From contig JARWIR010000023.1 of the NCBI GenBank assembly GCA_029959085.1, positions 9,995,860-10,059,859 of the forward strand: a stretch of DNA of 64,000 bases. Reading direction: 5' to 3'. This document shows positions 13,219-24,074 of this stretch, piece by piece. The position numbers were made by a program, and so were the translations under genes. How positions within the stretch are numbered: the stretch's first letter is position 1; each line of letters starts with the position of its first letter. The notes below the pieces were generated by a model. It worked only from the letters and a program-made list of their open reading frames with translations, searched no databases and had not been told where the DNA came from. Origin of the DNA: Nemophila menziesii. Lineage: Eukaryota > Streptophyta > Magnoliopsida > Boraginales > Hydrophyllaceae.

Positions 13219-13441
13219 AACATTATTTCTCAAACTAGATTCCAAACCCTGGGATACTGGCCACGAAGAGATACTGCATCATAACGTGACAATCGTGGGA
13301 TTTCATTCCGATAATCTTTCCTGTATCACTTTGAACATTATTTTTCAAACTAGATTCCAAACCATCAGGAAACTTCTGTGCATTCAACCAGTCAAGAAAT
13401 GTTTCCCGCTTTTCCGTTGGCAGAGTATACTTTTCTCGTTC
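13219..13441 (-). pseudogene. Captured fragment of a CACTA-associated DUF4218 protein
   Basis: From 13,441 leftward the minus strand reads EREKYTLPTEKRETFLDWLN, then the hallmark IIGMKSHDCHVMMQ. This is the DUF4218 domain found beside the transposase of plant En/Spm (CACTA) elements, where the family motif is GLKSHDCHV followed by MQ.LLP. About 70 residues are open before a stop. A 29-bp direct repeat (ACATTATTTCTCAAACTAG and following bases, 13,220 and 13,335) lies within the fragment. It sits exactly where exon 1 of the first RING copy should be and joins it to the flank of the second copy. It is an isolated fragment, not an autonomous transposon. Confidence 0.8.
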
Positions 13442-13612
13442 AGTATCGGTTTACCTTCTCTTGATGTCAACCATAAATCTTTCCTTTGTAAAGGAAGACT
13501 TAAGTCTGATATAACTGAAAAACCATAAAATAAGAATCAATCTATCCCAAAATTGCTTTTTCCAAACTGATTACATGCAAAGAAACAAGAACCAAGATAT
13601 AAGAGAGCAATG

Positions 13613-13890
13613 CACTACAAGAAATAGTATCTTTAGCGACAAAAAATTTAACACTAAAAATTTTAATTTTGCCGCTAATTGTCGTTATTTGTCGCCTCTA
13701 TAAGTTCGTCGCTAAAGATACCTTTAATAGCAAATTATTTGTTTTTGACTCTATTAACTTTATCTTTAGCGGCAAATATTGCCGCTAAAAATATAATTTA
13801 AGGGCATTTTGGTTTTTAAAACTATCATTAGAGGCCATTTTAGTTGTTGCCGCAATAGTTTCCCCGCTAAGGCTACTATTTCTTGTAGTG
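13613..13890. mobile_element. 278-bp CACTA-type MITE with 3-bp target duplication
   Basis: The element begins CACTACAAGAAATAG and ends CTATTTCTTGTAGTG, a perfect terminal inverted repeat of the CACTA superfamily. It is flanked on both sides by ATG (13,610-13,612 and 13,891-13,893), the expected 3-bp target duplication. The related sites at about 11,645 and 28,315 read AGAGAGCCATGAAGGTG without the element, so they are empty sites. Subterminal repeats of the types TTTAGCGAC and GCCGCTAA are frequent, as expected for transposase binding. It codes for nothing and would depend on a CACTA transposase elsewhere. Confidence 0.93.
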
Positions 13891-13892
13891 AT

Positions 13893-14800
13893 GAAGGTGC
13901 TCTTAACCAGTATATGATTTTTCCCATTCTCAGAGAAGTGATGCATGTGACATGCAAAGAACCCGCACTGTAATGACGAGAAAAACAGTGATAACCTAGA
14001 AAAAATAAATGGATCATGGGGTAGGAGAGAAAAAGGATCAATCTTTAACAAAATTTAATTTTTAGAAATGTAGCAAAAGAAAGAAATTGAAAAAATCAAT
14101 TGAGTTTTGATTTTATGAAGATGAAAGCTTATAGGAGATGATGAACATAAGATAACATTTACTAGTAAAAGAATATGGTTAAAAATAATGAAAGGACAAA
14201 ATTTCCTTCAAAAAAGGTTCCTTGAGATAAAAATACTATAAATGAAAATGGCTAAAGGTCATTTTAAACCTGAAAACATAGTTGTACATAAGAAGCTAAC
14301 TTCTATCTCCTGGGAGAGGGGATAGGATGCACGTCAAATTTAGCCTCACAGAAGTAAAATTGGAATTTATACACAATAAAGTAAAGCCAATGATCTGAGC
14401 TAAATTTTATAGCAAATTTTATCTGTAATAAATAGAAAGAATATTTTATAAAATTCACAAAATTTATTGTTGTTCCACCATAATACATCATAACAATAAA
14501 CAACTAACATTAACAAGAAATCTCAGCATATGTCATAGCTCGTGTTAGTTAATCCTAAAAAGTAGCATATGTATATATAATATAATATATCCTATATAAA
14601 GATAATATTTCTCATAACACCAATTTTCGGTTTTCCACAAAAACCTCCTCTATAATCCAACAATACCATTTTAGCTTTCCCTTTATCTTCTTGTATAGAA
14701 GCATTCCGGGCTATTACTAACTGACCAATCCTATTACACACAAAAACAACTCATTTAGTAAAAAATAGTAAGACAGTAAGATATATGCGAAAGTGAGATG
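13893..14800 (-). repeat. 3' flank of RING-gene copy 2 (segmental repeat)
   Basis: This block is collinear with 11.65-12.6 kb and 28.3-29.3 kb, including AAGAAGCTAACTTCTATC (14,290; compare 12,065 and 28,745) and a TATATAATATAATATATCC tract. No supported coding frame. Confidence 0.6.
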
Positions 14801-14809
14801 TACCTTAAA

Positions 14810-15799
14810 TTATGTAGCAGTATGAAGGTAAACCCTAATAACCCCCCTCATAGTAATCCTTTTCTTACAAGTAGGACATTTGTGTTGAACAGCTAGATCA
14901 GCTTCGATACAACCCTTACAGAAAATGTTACCATATTTAGTCGCCTCAACAAATGGGCTCATGCAAACTGGATAGCTAAAAGTAGGCTCCTTCCCTGGTG
15001 GTGGAGCTGGTAGTGCGACACTCTGAACAACATTCTCTCTTGGTCATTAAATATAAAAATCCGATTGGAATAAATATATAGAGAAGATGTGAATCATGAA
15101 ATATAGCAGATTAATTAATTACCACGGAGCTGCTACTTCCACTACCGTCCAGGTTAATATAGAGATCACAAATATTGACAAATGTTTAATTTGGAGAAGC
15201 TCTTCTACGCTTAGAACCAGCATTAGAGATAACACAAGAAGAGTTGTTCTGCAATAATAAATACGAATACATATTTTTAAAGCACCCTCAAAATACATAT
15301 AAATTAAAGGTAAAGAAAATAAATTACCAGTATCATCATTAACCACAATAGCTCTTCCACAGTTCCTTTTGGTTTGTGCCTGTCACAAACTGAAATATAA
15401 GTTATTATTAGTTTCAATCAGAGTATACAAGACATGTAAAACATAAGGAAATAAAAAAAATACTTCCTCAATTTCCCATGGAGAAGATATGAGTACTTCA
15501 TCGTCAAATTCTTGAACGTCACTAGGGATAGGTGGTGGTATACTATTACTAGTAATTCCAGGTAGCTGAAGTGGACAATGGGATAAGCTTGAAGTAACCT
15601 CACATTCTTGATTTCCTTGAACAATGGTTGAAGGTAGATGAACTGGACAATGGGATAAGCTTGAACTATACCCAGGTTCCTGATTTCCGACAGATGGTGG
15701 GCCCAGATTGAGATCGAGATCAATACTTATAGTAGCTGGCACCCTCCTATGAAATCTTGCATACCTCAAAGGGCTAGCTCTAGTCTCCTGAGTGCTCAT
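14810..15799 (-). pseudogene. RNF4-like RING gene, broken copy 2
   Basis: All four coding exons are recognisable in the order of the intact gene. Exon 1 starts at 15,799 (MSTQETRAS..) and is open. Exon 2 (about 15,378-15,330) is intact with IVVNDD. Exon 3 (about 15,250-15,121) has a 2-base deletion near its start, which brings an early stop, and also a TAA where the intact gene has CAA. Exon 4 has lost key zinc ligands: CPVC reads YPVC, KCGH reads KYGN, and several residues before it are deleted. Splice-site GT/AG dinucleotides mostly remain. The gene is therefore a decayed duplicate. Its left neighbour is copy 1 and the right flank runs into the gypsy block, as in unit 2. Confidence 0.85.
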
Positions 15800-15969
15800 A
15801 TTGGAAACACAAAACCCTCCCCTCGTCAACTAATTCACACACATAAAACTAAACATAAATCCCAACGAGACTCATATACTTGCACGATAATTAGCCCAAA
15901 AAGATTAAATAAACAATACTGAGACTAGATATTCCTTCTAATTATCAAGAAATGGGTGCAACCAATGGT

Positions 15970-17566
<1,597 letters not shown>

Positions 17567-17911
17567 CCATACCCCCAACTCAAAAATGATTTGTGTCCCC
17601 ACGACTCAAAACATACTCGATAAGGTATAAGAAATAAAAATTAAAAATATTTACAACTAACCACATATTCTACGTTTAATGAGATGGTGGCAAAGGAAGA
17701 AAGAAAATGTACTCTATAGGATTATGCATGACCATCACCCAATGTAAAGTATGGTGGATTCTTAGCTAAATCACGATGAATATGCTCAAGGAGCGTAAAT
17801 TATATGAGCTTGATTTGTTTTGATTTGCACCACACCGTCTGTGTAGAAGGTTTGATCCGTTTCTATTTGGTCTAATGGCTCGATTATACTTTAATGTCAT
17901 GAAAGATACAC

Positions 17912-18205
17912 TTATCTTGAACTCGGCCCCTTCTCGATCTTCTCACGAGAAGTCTCTACACTTGAAGGATTTTTTGCACTCGTTCTTCTAAAAATTGTTT
18001 TGATCAACTCGCCATCAATATTGTTACTCCTCTTGTATGTAATCATATCATAACCATGACTCAAATTTGCTTTCCTCAATAGGCTCGTGATCATTTTTTG
18101 GTACTTCAAATTAAACACCAACTGTGGTACAGTTGCGAATAGCATTACCGAATCAAAGATCACTTGCGCTACATGTATATCCTCCTCTTGTAAAACAAAA
18201 TTCAA
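17912..18205 (-). pseudogene. Env-like / PF20167-type fragment of an Athila-like gypsy element
   Basis: A 97-residue open stretch reads LQEEDIHVAQVIFDS, then KYQKMITSLLRKANLSHGYD. This fits the plant transposon protein domain that Athila-type gypsy elements carry downstream of pol, with its typical pattern of E-IDVG--I, then FPSLITRLC--AGV. The same fragment recurs at 33,827-33,600. Related coding sequence may continue to about 19,000 on the minus strand but is too decayed to follow. It lies between the protease (right) and the polypurine tract and LTR (left), the position expected for this gene. Confidence 0.6.
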
Positions 18206-18299
18206 GAAAAAGGAATTTTTCTTACTTATATTTGTGTTAAAATTTTCCAGAGCTACTGGTGTAACGAAGAGGTGGCATACTCGTGTCTAGGTTGAAGGT

Positions 18300-19370
18300 A
18301 TTTGTAAATACAAGGTCCCTTCAACTGTCTCTTACTTTTCTACACCAATTCTTTACACAACACATTATCATATAGTGACACCCACAGAAAAAATCTATAT
18401 TCTTCAGTGCTTCTTGATACTTGAATGTTCCAACTTTTTTCCTGAACTCAAAGTGTCTATGAATCTCTTCAACTGTGAATGTGATCAACTTATCTCTAAC
18501 TGGAACTTGACCTTTGATATCGGCTAAAGAGGCCCGGATATAATTCAGATACTAACTCAGCACATAATCCTGATTTTCTCATCATGAATGTGGTCAATCA
18601 CAACCTATCACCAAACCTATCACCCAACTCAAAAAAACTACTATACTAAAATTCTCTAACTTTTAATTCAAATACTATCTTATGCTAAAGGGTATATCCT
18701 GACATCTTTACTTGGAAATATCTAATAAGTGCTTGAAAGCTTCGCTCATCACGAGTACTAGAATCTAGACTTGAAGAGGTTGTGGTATTATCGACTCCAA
18801 AATCATAATTGCTTACTCTTGAAGACTCGTACTCAACATCACCAGTTTTTTTCTAATCGTTTGTCTCGAATTACCCTTTATCTACTTACCCAAATTCATA
18901 CGGTTCTCGGTTCCTCGTTTCAACCAGTTCTTTCTCTTGATTCTTTACCATCTCTCGATCACTTGTTAGTGTCTTTGTTCTACTCATCATCTCAATTGAA
19001 CTAAAATTAAAAGTTGCAACACCCTTGAAACTACCTCTTAATTTTGGGTGATTAAGGTGTTATTTGGGCTAGGAAAGGTTTAGAGATGATTTTTAGTAAA
19101 GTGGGTAAGATGGAATTTCACTTGGTTGAATAGGATTTAAGGACTTTAAATTAGGTTTCTAGAAAATTTTGGATTTAAATATTAATTTCTAGGTGTTTTG
19201 GAATGATTTGGATGGTTAAAATTTGTTTTTGGAGTGTAAAGATAAATTTAAATGCAAATATAAGGTGTTTTGGTGGTGTGGTGAAGGTTGATTGAAGCTA
19301 TAATGGAGTTTGGGTGCTTGGAGAAGAAGAAGGCGTAAGGCTTTGGTCATTGGTATGCTATGATGTCTTT
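18300..19370 (-). repeat. Decayed internal region of the gypsy element
   Basis: This stretch is collinear with about 33,900-34,980 in unit 2, for example GAAGAGGTGGCATACTC at 18,268 and 33,888. No intact frame exists. Reverse transcriptase and integrase motifs, which should lie between protease and env-like regions, were looked for and not seen. Confidence 0.5.
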
Positions 19371-19374
19371 CTCG

Positions 19375-19800
19375 GTTTTGGGCCTAGGCGGTCGACCGAG
19401 GCCTAGCGCTTAGGCGGGATTTCACAGGACCTAGGCGGGATTACACAGTTTTGAATCCCGCTGTGTAATTTTTTTTATTTAGTAATGTATACGTTGTAAT
19501 TATAATAATATTAACTATTCTATTAATAAAAATAATATAACAATACTAGAGTAAATATAAAAATACTAAGATTTGAGTTATAATATCAACTCAAGAATTT
19601 GAGAATAAGAAAGATAAAAAGAAGGCATATTCGACTATTCTTTCACATTAATCAGCACCAAGGCGACCATTTATTTCCATTAATCGGCGTATAGGCGGCT
19701 AGGCGTCTCTTCTACGATGACTAAGGCGCTAGAAATAAATGGCCCAGAATTTTTACTAGGCGTAAGCGATTGAGGGGGGAGTTGACGCCTAGCCGGCGAC
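19375..19800. repeat. GC-rich block full of CTAGGCG motifs, possible small DNA transposon
   Basis: The block begins near GGGCCTAGGCGGTCGAC and ends near GACGCCTAGCCGGCGA. Read on opposite strands, the two ends match imperfectly (GGCCTAGGCGGTC against GCCGGCTAGGCGTC), and more CTAGGCG copies lie between. A decayed counterpart is at about 35,005-35,400. It could be a MITE inserted before the large duplication; no coding capacity. Confidence 0.4.
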
Positions 19801-19844
19801 TTCTAAAGCATAGTTGGTATGAACTAGACCTTCACTTCATGCCG

Positions 19845-20100
19845 TGATGCGTGTTGTGCGGTGCACTGCATGGTTCTTGTGGTGTACCTCGACCTTCTTT
19901 TCTTCATAACGTAATATGGTAGTTGAGAAAATCGATACATCATGCGTGTGCGGTATACCACATGGGAGTCGCGATATACCGCAATTCTTCCTTGCTCTCA
20001 ACATTGTACACCGTAATGGAAAATAATTCACGCATATTTGTAATGGTAGGTCTCATGGTGCACCACGAGAAGCTTCATCGTACCGCAAAATGTCATGACG
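19845..20100. repeat. Cluster of palindromic GCGGTATACCGC-type motifs
   Basis: Several near-palindromes are spaced 25-60 bases apart: GCGGTGCACTGCA, GTGGTGTACC, GCGGTATACCACA, GCGATATACCGCA and ATGGTGCACCACGAG. The cluster is repeated with changes at 35,455-35,690. Function unknown. It could be a protein-binding array inside a transposon or simple tandem decay. Confidence 0.5.
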
Positions 20101-20169
20101 ATTTCCTTGCTTTCACTCCAAACTCGAATTCTATGATACCTAAACATCTAAAATACAAATACCCTTCTT

Positions 20170-20640
20170 ATTAAACATAGTATACACTAAAACACTAAAA
20201 AATTATTTAATATACACTACCAAAAACAAAAATAAAATGCATATAAAGTTTGAAAATTTAAAAAATTTGGGTTGTATCATGTAAACACTTTTGTTTACGT
20301 TGTTTAAAGTTTTACACATTACCTCACTTGTTTTTCTTGATATAGCCTCCCCAGTAGCGGGTGAGGCTATTCACATCTACTAAGCGAAACTTGAAACTTT
20401 TCTCTGTTCGTACCTCAATCAGTTCCCACAGAAACAACTCGAGCGACTACGAATAATCCAAACCAAGAATTGTTGTAGCCCCGTAGTCTATTCTCGTGGT
20501 TGGGGGCTTAACATGCAACCTCATTACCTACCCCAAACTCATATTATTCTCTAGTCTTCACCGTTCTTGGGGACTCTCAACTTTTGCTTCTTTGGTCACG
20601 ACTCAGATTGTTGGGACCTCACACGACTCCTTCTTCTTTG
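20170..20640. other. Gypsy internal sequence without readable coding
   Basis: Between the palindrome cluster and the protease remnant. It was presumably coding or spacer sequence of the same gypsy element. No motif was recognised, and no counterpart exists in unit 2, where homology ends near 35,690. Confidence 0.35.
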
Positions 20641-20649
20641 TCTTTTTTG

Positions 20650-21060
20650 AAACATAAAATATTTGGTAGTCATCTTCGGTAAGAGGGTCACTGTTCCCTT
20701 GTGTACATCGAGTACAGTGCGGCTTATCTCCAATAATCGAAGCCTGAGTGTGAACAAGACGTGTTGATCTGCAACATAATCAAGAATAAAAAATCAGTGG
20801 GAATAGCTAGTTTACATACGTGGAACATAACGTACTTTATGATTCCCCACGGTTTCGTTATGGACCCATCCGCATATGGAAAGATGACATATGTTGCTTG
20901 GGCATCTCAGATGCCAACTTCTCAAAGAAAATATTGGGCATGAGATTGACACTCGAACCCAAGTCATATATCACCTTCGCTTTAACCTCATCACCTATCT
21001 TCATTGGGAGGTTGAGACCTCCAGGATCTTGAAGCTCTGGTGGTAGCTTCCCTTAAACTT
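20650..21060 (-). pseudogene. Aspartic protease remnant of a Ty3/gypsy element
   Basis: Minus-strand translation gives LPPELQDPGGLNLPMKIGDE, then VIYDLGSSVNLMPNIFFEKL near 20,970-20,910. The DLGSS stretch is the active-site loop of plant gypsy proteases (usually DLGAS.NLMP). Further left, near 20,740-20,660, a piece reading RTVLDVHKGTVTLLP matches the protease end that follows the flap. Stops and at least one deletion separate the two parts. It belongs with the gag piece to the right. Confidence 0.7.
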
Positions 21061-21079
21061 TCATCAATACTCATTTAGT

Positions 21080-21880
21080 TAGAGCAACAAACTCGATCTC
21101 AATAAATTCACTCTTTTTGGAAGAAGTCTCATGAAGTGTTGTTGCTTTATTGGCTCTTTCTCAATGATTTTAACAACTGTGATGTTGATCTTTGCTTGTT
21201 GTGACTTGTCAATAATCTTCTGTTACTCGGTATCACCCATAGGATATGTAATTTTTAATGAGTACGGTCGTGATAAAAAAAGATATTGTGGCGGCGACTC
21301 CGTCCTACTCTTCTCTTGCACCCCCGGTGCAACAATGACTCTACTTCAACCTCATCCTTATCAACCCAATCTTCAATAATCACCTCTTCCAAGTTCAGCT
21401 TGGTTGGTTCCATATTATATGGAATCTTCACTAAAATCGGCATAACTTGTGGCAAGTCTACACTCTTCTCAACTTGAAGGCAAATCGCCTTACACGAATC
21501 GAACCCAACACTGTGTTCTTGTTCAGTATGGCCTTAACCTTAGCATTCGTACCATGGACAATTTGCATATGAGGGGATTGTTGACAATTCTAAAGATACG
21601 TGGCAATTTGCGAGACTTTAGTCTCCAATATTTTCAAAGAAATAGAATTATTGTTGAACTTCTCGTTGTTAGCTTACATGTTCTCTTGTGTCATTTCTAT
21701 GAAATATTGCATCATTTGCTTAAGATCTTTATTGAATCCTTCTTATGGATGAGTATGCAATTCTTTTAAGCAAGACAATCAACATAAGTATCATAAACGG
21801 GTTGTGGCGGTGGGGCTTGGTTTACATGGACTTATCCCCTTGATACGGAACTTGGGACTTTGGCTGGAAATTGTTATTAA
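21080..21880 (-). pseudogene. gag C-terminal remnant of the gypsy element
   Basis: Reading from 21,880 leftward with frameshifts: NFQPKSQVPYQGD, then DLKQMMQYFIEMTQENM, then LETKVSQIATYL. This order matches the C-terminal half of Athila-like gag, including the proline/glutamine linker and the LE-QI-QLA coiled-coil piece that precede the protease. The frame is cut at about 21,885, where the second LTR-like block starts abruptly, so no primer binding site or gag start is present. Confidence 0.6.
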
Positions 21881-21884
21881 GTAT

Positions 21885-24065
21885 ATTGTTAAGGAAGCAT
21901 ATTCAAACTAACAATTTAAGTTTGATCTAAAAGAAATAAAATAGAAAATTCAATATATATTTATAATCAGAAATCATAGTAAGATAATAGGTTAAAACTC
22001 CAAAAATTAAGTTTCCCAAATGCAAAATTTAATAAAAATTTGAAACGTTTCAAAAGCTAACATCTAGTGAATAGTTTAGGCGATCGACATTAGTGAAATA
22101 GATAACAAATTTGAGATTTTAAAACTCAATTGTTATAACCTAACCGCTTAATTATTCAAAAAGGATAGATTACATGACAATACTTCAATTACAATAGGAA
22201 ACCAAACACTTCTCGAATATGAACAACATTTTTTCTAAATCCAGTGACTGTTAAATATTTAGTTCAATCTATAGTTGATAAAGTCATAAAAAAAATTAAA
22301 TTCATTCAATTTATATGAAGATATGAACAATTTTCCCAATTAAATTAAAGTTAATTCTCAAATAACATAAATATATCAATACAATATTCAATATTCATAT
22401 GCATTATAAATTCAATCAAAGCGAATTTAGTGCATAATTAAAGAAATAAAACTAAATAGTTAAAAGATTGGAAACTCGTACAAGATAAGAAACTAATGTT
22501 AATTATAGGTGGAATGGTGTAGAAGTGAGGTATTAGGGTTTTCATATTTATTTTTTCTCCTTCCAAGTACTTCTCTCTCTTCTTTTCTCTTAATTTATAA
22601 AATAATGTTAATAATATTTTATGTGTTGTGGACCTCTTTTAAATGACCAAATCCAACACGAAAACATTTGGGAAACGTATTTGGGTTTTGGACCTCTTTG
22701 AAATGACCAAATCTAGCCCAAAAACGTTTTACATGAATAAGAGCGGTTCAAACCACTACAACTTCAACTTTAATAACTTGTTCAATTCAACTTCAAATCA
22801 CGATCCGTTAGTTCTTACGCGCTCTTGAATCTAAGTAGTATATAAAAACCAAGGGTATCCTCCATAGTCTTCATTAATTTCAACTGATGATACCAAAAAG
22901 TCAATTTTTAAATTTTGGTGACAACTACTTTCACTTTCCAAAAGTGACTTCTTGTCCTTCATCGCCTGGACTTGGGTTTGACCTTTCTTTCTTGACTTCT
23001 TATCCCGTCTGAGGATATAATATAACCCAAGTACCTGAGATTTTCACACTTAACAAACAAATTATGCACAAATAGTTCTAAAAGTAACAATTCTCCAAAA
23101 CTAGACAAGAAATGAGAAACAACCAAAATATATGAAATAATCCCTCACATACGCACAATATAACCCTAAAATGATGTCTCTTGACAAGATTAACCTATCA
23201 CATAATTGGAGACATTAAGGCCCCTAACTAAAACTTTTTTCGTTCGAAAAAATAAGAAATGAGAACTAAACTAGGAAAGTCTATATGAACTAGGTCAAGT
23301 AAGAATGGAGAGAAGAATGTAAAGAATGATTCCAAAACAACTACCTAATGAGTTTCATCTAATAATATGTAGAAACTAGATTATACATACACTTATTATA
23401 CAAACAATCAATACGTAATAATTTTAAGATTATATTAGTTTCGCAATGCAAGAAGGGTAGGTTTTTTGCCTAGTCCGATATGATGTTTATAGATTGTTCC
23501 TCGATCCTAACATAGTATCCAATGGTCCAATCAAGTACTCTATATCAGCTAAATCGTTTCTAGATTACATAGTTATGAATCAAGAGGTATTTACGGTTGT
23601 AATGTTGTCTTATGGATCGTATGATTGTATATTTAAATAATGTGAAGGAAGCTTTTGGCTTTATCCTCATTAAGTATCAATAAATCTCCCTAAACATTGA
23701 GTTTATACTCAAATATGTTCTCACGCAATCCGTTTGATGTGCTTAATAAGCATCCCGATAAACCTAATACAATTCCTGATGATTTTATAAGATTTCCACC
23801 TCGTTGGTTCTTTTCTTTCAATTCTTTCATTTGTATTCAATATTTTGTAAGTTCGTCATGCAACTCTTTTTTATGTGAGATGTCATGCTATTTATTTTCT
23901 CATTTTTTTCTTTTCATTTTTTATATACCCCATCAAAGGTTTTCAATAAAAGGTGTCTTACCAATAGTGTGCATACATATACAAGCTCAAATACCCACCC
24001 AATGTATTTCCTACAATCGTAACTATCACCCCAAACTCAATCTCTTAAGACGACTGTCTTAGTCA
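21885..24065 (-). repeat. Ty3/gypsy LTR-like block, copy 2 (end of unit 1)
   Basis: Collinear with 30.48-32.7 kb almost throughout, and with 15.97-17.08 kb apart from deletions in that copy. Shared markers are TTCAAACTAACAATTTAAG (21,903), AATGATGTCTCTTGAC (23,170), GCAATGCAAGAAGGGTAGG (23,443) and CGACTGTCTTAGTCATAATG (24,050). It stops at about 24,070 inside LINE sequence. This junction is the breakpoint between the two large duplicated units. No coding potential was recognised; the frame at 23,697-24,062 (+) shows no domain. Confidence 0.6.
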
Positions 24066-24074
24066 TAATGAAAA

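Noticed and set aside
20650..21880. Possibility that gag and protease belong to the gag-only element at 35.7-40.2 kb
   Set aside because: Different gag sequence and a different interior; the element at 35.7 kb has no protease, and homology between the units stops before its insertion.
23697..24062. 121-residue plus-strand frame in LTR-like block 2
   Set aside because: The homologous sequence at about 32.3-32.7 kb is interrupted, and the frame shows no domain.
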